From: Phoronis ovalis
Lineage: Eukaryota; Phoronida; Phoronidae
Length of the DNA stretch: 11,796 nucleotides
NCBI GenBank assembly: GCA_028565635.1
Contig: JAOXYB010050213.1
Coordinates: 1-11,796 of the forward strand
Direction: 5' to 3'
Below the pieces are notes generated by a model. The model was not told the origin of the DNA, searched no databases, and saw only the letters and a list, made by a program, of their open reading frames with translations. This document shows, one piece after another, positions 7,595 through 11,796 of the stretch. The translations under genes and the position numbers were made by a program. The stretch's first letter is position 1. Each line of letters begins with the position of its first letter.

Positions 7595-9508
7595 TCAATC
7601 CTGATACGGTACATTATCAAGACATTTGAGTACATATTGCCTGTTACGTAGCCAAATTACAGGGTAATTAGCACTTGGAAACAGTAACTGATGTTCCAGG
7701 CTTGCAGTGATTTTGCAGGGTAATCCACTAAATAGAATAGCTGGTTTAGAATATTCCTCTACCTCTGGTAACATGAGAGAAGCTAAGATTCTGGATTCTG
7801 TGATTTCTGTGGTGTTATACGTCATTTCAATAAAAGGTGCTACTGGTGTGCCAGTTAAACATTTCAACTTCTCTATGTCCTGGACATTTCCAAGCATATA
7901 CAGTTTCTGTTTTTTTGTATCTACTGAAACATCGCAATTATTTTTAAAATATGACCATGATAACATGCACAGCTTCCGTCTGGTTTTTTCATTTTCTATC
8001 CGACTCATGTGCTTTGTGATAATTTCCTGTGTGTTAGGAAATGGTAGATCAACAAATTCTACCATGCCAGTTAACATGTCTCTCCTAATAAAGGTTTCTG
8101 CAATAGTTTCATCACTAATGTCAAGTACAGAAATCCTAATTGGTCGTAAATTTAGCTCAGAATTGATAAGTATTTTGTCATCTATAATACACATAACATC
8201 ATAATAATTTTTAAATTCAAAGCTCAATTTTAGGTCTTTCCAGTTATCATCTGCCGGTGTGTAACATGAAATTGTCTTATTGGAATTAAATGTGACTAAT
8301 TTTCCATTGCAGTTAACCATCCTTAGCACCTCGTGCAAAGGAAATTTACAACTTTTCCATATATTATCTATAATACTATATAGTTGCAAACTAAAATTCT
8401 TATATTCGTTTTCACCATATTTGTCGTCATTCTTCCCCATTGGATAGAAGTACTGCAATACATAAATAACACAACCTGATGCCTTGCTAACTTGAATGTT
8501 GAAAGGTACATGTTTTGGTTTATCGAGTACTGACAGACAATACCAAGAATCATATTTGGGATAGTATGCACGTAAATCTGTCCAGTTTAGAAGTTTATAA
8601 ATGACAGTATCGTTCATTGTGTGCCTAGGACGGTATCTTATACCATCAGCATTACTAACATCATCTGATTGTTTTCTTTCACGCCAAGTTTGTCTGTCGC
8701 GTGTTAACATGTAAAACTGTGTTGCTTCTTTTAACCACTGCACGCATATATCGGACTGTGATATAATTTCATCCTTTTGAAGTAAAACTTGCTTTTCAGG
8801 TGACAGTAATGGAAAACGCACATACCTCATCAATTCATTAACATGCGTAAGTCTTTCATCATGATTGCTGTTTACCCAGTTTAACACCGCATCAATAAAA
8901 TAGTCATCATTTTTAGCAGTAACATTTTCTCGTTTTAATATAGCAACTATTTCATCAAAACAAACTTCATCCCAGTGTTGATATAAAGAAATAGTTTTTG
9001 TAAAATTATCTTGAACCAGCTTCTCACATTTGTCCAGTATATCAGTCCAGCCATGTATATCAGCCATTTTCCAAACACGCAAAAGATTACCAAACTTAAT
9101 ATTTTCATTTTTATGATCAATCACCATAATTACATATTGTTTCACAAGTAGCATTAATTCTTTAAATAGAAAGCAGCCACATGCTGCTGCAATTTCTGTC
9201 ATGTTGTTACATCTGATAACAACTTCCCCGGTATAGATACCATTTAATATGACTTTAAGTATGTCAGCTTTAACATTGATCTTAATTTCGATTTTGTCAT
9301 CGACTTTCTGCTTGAAATTTGTTTTGAGTAATTTCTCAAAATATTCAGATGAAGATGCCAATACTGCTTGGTGAACTGGAAAGTGGCACTCATCAGCAAC
9401 AATTATTGCATCACATAGTTCACCAGTTTCACGCTGTTTATTTAGCGTTATCATCACTTTTGTCTGTATACCAGGCAGTCTCAGTATTTGATGAAAATAA
9501 GTAGACAT
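7595..9508 (-). CDS. BTB-BACK-kelch-like protein (gene 2), paralogue of gene 1
   Basis: Encodes 637 residues, intronless. The BTB domain is at about residues 28-128 (LNKQRETGELCDAIIV; HFPVHQAVLASSSEYF; IYTGEV) and BACK at about 137-238 (KMADIHGWTDILDKCEK; FDEIVAILKREN; NELMRYVRFPLLSP). The junction after BACK (QTWRERKQ, NADGIRYRPR, TDLRAYYPKYDSWYCLSVL) is nearly the same as in gene 1. Three blade-like motifs remain (YYPKYDSW, LYSIIDNIW, CYTPADDNW), again without double glycine. PFIEMTYN (558-565) and LASLMLP (575-581) near the C terminus are shared with gene 1. After LASLMLP this protein runs 56 residues, compared with 19 in gene 1, so one stop has shifted. The expected role is a CUL3 substrate adaptor, inferred from architecture only. 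The start is supported by a splice acceptor 34 nt upstream and by the aligned start of gene 1. Confidence 0.93.
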   Translation of the reverse strand: MSTYFHQILRLPGIQTKVMITLNKQRETGELCDAIIVADECHFPVHQAVLASSSEYFEKLLKTNFKQKVDDKIEIKINVKADILKVILNGIYTGEVVIRCNNMTEIAAACGCFLFKELMLLVKQYVIMVIDHKNENIKFGNLLRVWKMADIHGWTDILDKCEKLVQDNFTKTISLYQHWDEVCFDEIVAILKRENVTAKNDDYFIDAVLNWVNSNHDERLTHVNELMRYVRFPLLSPEKQVLLQKDEIISQSDICVQWLKEATQFYMLTRDRQTWRERKQSDDVSNADGIRYRPRHTMNDTVIYKLLNWTDLRAYYPKYDSWYCLSVLDKPKHVPFNIQVSKASGCVIYVLQYFYPMGKNDDKYGENEYKNFSLQLYSIIDNIWKSCKFPLHEVLRMVNCNGKLVTFNSNKTISCYTPADDNWKDLKLSFEFKNYYDVMCIIDDKILINSELNLRPIRISVLDISDETIAETFIRRDMLTGMVEFVDLPFPNTQEIITKHMSRIENEKTRRKLCMLSWSYFKNNCDVSVDTKKQKLYMLGNVQDIEKLKCLTGTPVAPFIEMTYNTTEITESRILASLMLPEVEEYSKPAILFSGLPCKITASLEHQLLFPSANYPVIWLRNRQYVLKCLDNVPYQD

Positions 9509-9542
9509 TTGTTTGCTAGTATGAAGCTGTTAACTTTGTATT

Positions 9543-9559
9543 CTGTAACAAAAGAAACA
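9543..9559 (-). other. 3' splice acceptor before gene 2 coding exon
   Basis: Minus-strand GTTTCTTTTGTTACAG has its AG at 9544-9543, followed by a 34-nt leader (beginning AATACAAAG) and the ATG at 9508. The gene 1 leader begins AGTACAAAAG. Conservation of both the signal and the spacing across strongly diverged paralogues is good evidence for a functional splice site. Confidence 0.8.
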
Positions 9560-9904
9560 TTTAGTACCTGCTTTTTACAGACTATTTTACAATGTTATTT
9601 TTTGTACATTATTTGGTAATTTTTTTCACGTTAGTAGTAGATGATCCCTCAAGGATTTAAAAGAAAATAGCTTCTCTCCGTGGAAATATTCATTTTGATT
9701 TTTGAATACTTTTCTCCAGGACAAATCATTAATTGAGTATTCTATTTTAATGCCAAATGCATATATGGTAGAGAACTAGGGTTTAAGAAATGTTGAGAAA
9801 TATTGCTAAAACCCCACAAAACAACTTACATAATATATAATCGTACAATGGATCATGGCTCTTTGTGTGTAAAACCCGTTGAATTTTTCAACTAAATTTT
9901 TAAA

Positions 9905-10110
9905 TGCACCTACAACAGGCAAGGATTGAGCCTTTGACCTGACCCTAAGGCTCTACTGCAGGCTACAGTAGTGTCGTACAGCCAGGCATACCTACTATGG
10001 CAGCTATAAGGACATATCCTACCTTTTGATATCTTTTGGTATAAAAGGTCAAGCATTTGAAGGTAGGAAACATTTGTTAGGAGCACTGTGGTCACTTGTT
10101 AGAGTGAACA
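9905..10110 (-). mobile_element. Possible tRNA-derived SINE in gene 2 intron
   Basis: This block is clearly richer in GC than its surroundings. On the minus strand, TAGCCTGCAGTAGAGCC (9965-9949) resembles a pol III A box, and GGCTCAATCC (9932-9923) a B box, 43 nt from the start of one to the end of the other. This is slightly tighter than in a normal tRNA. No clear poly(A) tail or target duplication was found, and no cloverleaf is convincing. Other copies in the genome would be needed to support it. Confidence 0.3.
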
Positions 10111-10246
10111 CTAGATATAATTTTTATGTTTAGAAGCTTCGGAATCAAATGATACTTACTCTACATAATAAATTTTCCTGTAAAACATTGAGTTTTCTGT
10201 TCTAACATAATTAAGAAAAAATGTCCTGTTCAAATATTATTCTCAC

Positions 10247-10459
10247 CTAATCAAACTTCAGAACTTCTATTACTTCCACTGAATCACTCCCTCTTCTTGG
10301 GAATGTGTCAAGGATCAGTCTTTTTTTTTCAATAAGCTAATAAAATGGTATCATATATTTACTTGCTTTTAATTAATAATCATTAATTTGGTCCCTTGCT
10401 TGTATGCAATTCCATTATTTAGTTTTAGTTGATTATATCCTTTGAAAATATCAATTAAT
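10247..10459 (-). other. Proposed non-coding first exon of gene 2
   Basis: Minus-strand sequence ends in a donor close to consensus, TTAG|GTGAGA, with exon end at 10247 and GT at 10246-10245. The adjoining sequence aligns base by base with the block ending at 5727 upstream of gene 1, and the donors coincide in the alignment. Joined to the acceptor at 9543, it gives a 5'UTR intron of about 704 nt. The 5' boundary is an estimate from the TATA-like run at 10489-10481. Confidence 0.6.
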
Positions 10460-10480
10460 AATTAATCTCATAAGACCTAA

Positions 10481-10544
10481 TTTTTTATAATCTAGCTACC
10501 AAAAGCCTTTAATGTAAGAAGACAAGACCTGAGATTACATAATG
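10481..10544 (-). promoter_or_regulatory. Proposed core promoter of gene 2
   Basis: Carries the same minus-strand TATAAAAAA (10489-10481), TAGCTAGATTA and AATCTCAGGTCTTG elements as the block upstream of gene 1, with similar spacing. It lies about 235 bp upstream of the conserved donor at 10246. Conservation over more than 60 bp in otherwise diverged flanks suggests shared regulation or a recent shared origin. Confidence 0.45.
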
Positions 10545-10840
10545 TTGAATAATCTTTTATTTGTGTGATAATAAAAAGCAATACGACAAATGAACTACTG
10601 TAGTTACAATACTGAGTGCTATTTTGGAATGAGTTATGTTTTATGCTATTCTAAAAAAATATTAGTCCCATATATATCATTTTCTCTTTATTATTTATTA
10701 TTTACTCAACTGACCACATGTTCTGTTTACAGATAATTTGCCACTTCAATTTAGGGAATTACAATAACAATTTACCAAGCAAATAAAAAATGATTTTTAA
10801 GGAGGAAATTGTAAAAAAACTTGTTCAAAACAGTAAAAAG

Positions 10841-10860
10841 TGCCATTTAAACAAATGGCA
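10841..10860. repeat. 8-bp perfect hairpin
   Basis: TGCCATTT and AAATGGCA flank the loop AAAC. Probably incidental in AT-rich sequence. Confidence 0.45.
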
Positions 10861-11058
10861 ACTAAAACAGGATTAAAGGAAATTTTTTTTAAGGTTACTT
10901 TTAAAAATTCCTACAGAGTATAGTTAAAACATGGCCTGCAAAGAATAATTATTATTCCAGTTACAAAATTGAGATATGTCTCATACACTCAGTTGATCTT
11001 TCGTGCTGGCATGACCAATATATGTATATACCTGATTGTAGACAACCTGGTGAGAAAA

Positions 11059-11086
11059 TGTGGAAGCTGGGCTAGGAGCTTCCACA
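11059..11086. repeat. 10-bp perfect hairpin
   Basis: TGTGGAAGCT and AGCTTCCACA flank the 8-nt loop GGGCTAGG. It is not followed by a T-run. Purpose unknown; it may be a small repeat remnant near the 3' edge of the relic gene. Confidence 0.6.
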
Positions 11087-11109
11087 CTTAGAAGAATCCC
11101 ATAATTTTT

Positions 11110-11535
11110 TGATGAAGGTGTTTTGAAACTCTGTTTGTCATTTGGAACGAATTTATACCTATTTTAAAACAAAAATGATCACAATGGCCAACCCACAATT
11201 GATTAGATTCAGACCCATGAGCTGAACATGGACCAGGAACAAAAATCAGATGCATTTCTGTATCAAAATTTACCTATTGAGCATCTCAACCCACCTAGGA
11301 TAATTGGCCAAATAATATGCCAACAGACACTGCCTTGTTCCCAATGACGTTAGTTCTTGTTGTAGTCCCTTAGTAATAATTATATAGTATATAATATAGC
11401 TGGTACAGAATGTCCACAAAGTGAACTTATCAATTTTTCCAACTGTCATATTCTAGAGTGTAGCAGCAAATTACATTATTGTTCAAAAAGCAGCCAAATT
11501 TCCATTACAGTTGACCATTCCTACTACCCCTATCA
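11110..11535 (-). pseudogene. Relic of a third BTB-kelch paralogue (C-terminal part)
   Basis: Three short stretches on the minus strand match the C-terminal halves of genes 1 and 2 in the right order but in different frames. At 11520-11501, MVNCNG matches gene 2 MVNCNG. At 11483-11433, after a frameshift of about one base, the codons read NNNVICCYTLEYDSWKN, against ISCYTPADDNWKD (gene 2) and ISCYNPEEDSWRE (gene 1). At 11262-11212 a 17-codon piece with SDFCSWSMFSSW resembles ADFVLKLHIFPW of gene 1. Weaker nucleotide similarity continues to about 11110, opposite the PFIEMTYN region. Stops fall between the pieces and about 80 nt are missing between the second and third. The upstream limit, near 11535, abuts unrelated repeat-like sequence. 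Corresponds to roughly residues 385-565 of gene 1. No BTB or BACK part is visible before the window ends. Confidence 0.75.
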
Positions 11536-11537
11536 TT

Positions 11538-11690
11538 AGCCCAGTTCACACTTACACTTGGAGTGCTTCATAATAAAGCGCTTCACTTTCCATTCACACT
11601 GGCATGCTTTAATTCGCTTCAAATCTATCTTCAAATATCTTGAAACACTTTATTCTACTTTGATATGCTTCCGATATGCAGAGCTCTTTA
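11538..11690. mobile_element. Possible DNA-transposon end abutting the relic gene
   Basis: Sequence starting at TTA|GCCCAGTTCACAC has repeated short motifs: TTCACACT twice and GCTTCA/GCTTTA-type words five times (for example GTGCTTCAT, GCGCTTCAC, ATGCTTTAA, TCGCTTCAA). Such subterminal repeats, a G(C/G)CC-GTTCACAC start and a TTA target recall PIF/Harbinger-type elements. The opposite end is not in the window, so this is tentative. Confidence 0.3.
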
Positions 11691-11741
11691 GTTCAAGGAG
11701 GTGTTTAGTGTGTTGGACATGAGTAAATTTGGTTATTCAGT

Positions 11742-11796
11742 TATATATATATATATATAATGTATGTATGTATGTATGGATGTATGTATGTATGTA
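11742..11796. repeat. (TA)n then (TGTA)n microsatellite
   Basis: A TA dinucleotide run (about 11742-11758) passes into TGTA tetranucleotide repeats with one TGGA interruption, and continues beyond the window edge. Confidence 0.95.

Larger units (their letters stand above)
9543..10246 (-). other. Proposed 5'UTR intron of gene 2
   Basis: About 704 nt between donor GTGAGA and acceptor TTACAG. It is AT-rich except for a GC-richer block at about 9905-10110. No palindrome like that in gene 1's intron is present, so the large element entered gene 1 after the genes duplicated, or was lost here. Confidence 0.55.
10545..11109. other. Spacer between gene 2 promoter block and relic gene
   Basis: AT-rich with two small perfect hairpins (10841-10860 and 11059-11086). 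It would contain the old 3' end of the relic gene, but I could not trace homology below about 11110. No coding region. Confidence 0.45.

Noticed and set aside
7707-8204. 165-codon plus-strand frame
   Set aside because: Entirely antisense to gene 2's conserved coding region; a shadow of the minus-strand CDS.
9910-10095. 61-codon minus-strand frame
   Set aside because: Inside the proposed intron of gene 2, no domain, and overlaps the GC-rich block better explained as a repeat.
1-11796. CRISPR array, operon, riboswitch or other prokaryotic system
   Set aside because: No regularly spaced repeats and no compact gene clusters; gene families, splice signals and poly(A) signals are eukaryotic.

Overview
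This window looks like AT-rich nuclear DNA from an animal. The evidence is two long genes with animal-type BTB-BACK-kelch architecture, intron signals (polypyrimidine tract plus AG, and AG|GT donors), AATAAA poly(A) signals, palindromic transposon debris, and TA/TGTA microsatellites. I cannot name the species. The repeat style suggests an invertebrate, but that is a weak inference.

Layout, all genes on the minus strand. Gene 1 has its CDS at 608-2398. Gene 2 is a diverged paralogue with its CDS at 7595-9508. A decayed third copy lies at about 11110-11535. Together they form a head-to-tail tandem array. Each intact CDS is a single uninterrupted exon. In both genes a 3' splice acceptor lies exactly 34 nt before the matching ATG. 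Farther upstream, both genes share a second similar block containing a matching 5' splice donor (after 5727 for gene 1, after 10247 for gene 2) and a shared TATA-like stretch with flanking sequence (5994-6057 and 10481-10544). The simplest model is a non-coding first exon, one 5'UTR intron, then a coding exon. The intron is about 0.7 kb in gene 2 and about 3.3 kb in gene 1.

Gene 1's larger intron is explained largely by nested palindromic DNA. An inner foldback element (4149-5227) has arms of about 450 bp, ends in CACAGGGGACTGG, and is flanked by a perfect 8-bp direct repeat (ATTGGTAG). It sits in the loop of an older, more diverged inverted repeat (about 3855-4011 paired with 5248-5394, possibly extending outward). 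Gene 2's intron carries a GC-richer block that may be a SINE.

Other structures are a 39-nt perfect palindrome flanked by 7-bp direct repeats (6068-6120), just upstream of gene 1's proposed promoter, and a possible transposon end abutting the third, broken copy (about 11538-11690). No tRNA or rRNA gene, CRISPR array or transposase gene is visible.

Functionally, both proteins look like CUL3 ubiquitin-ligase substrate adaptors: the BTB and BACK domains would bind cullin 3 and the C-terminal propeller would bind the substrate. Their C-terminal halves lack the paired glycines of ordinary kelch repeats and differ much more than their N-terminal halves, which fits paralogues that have changed substrates.
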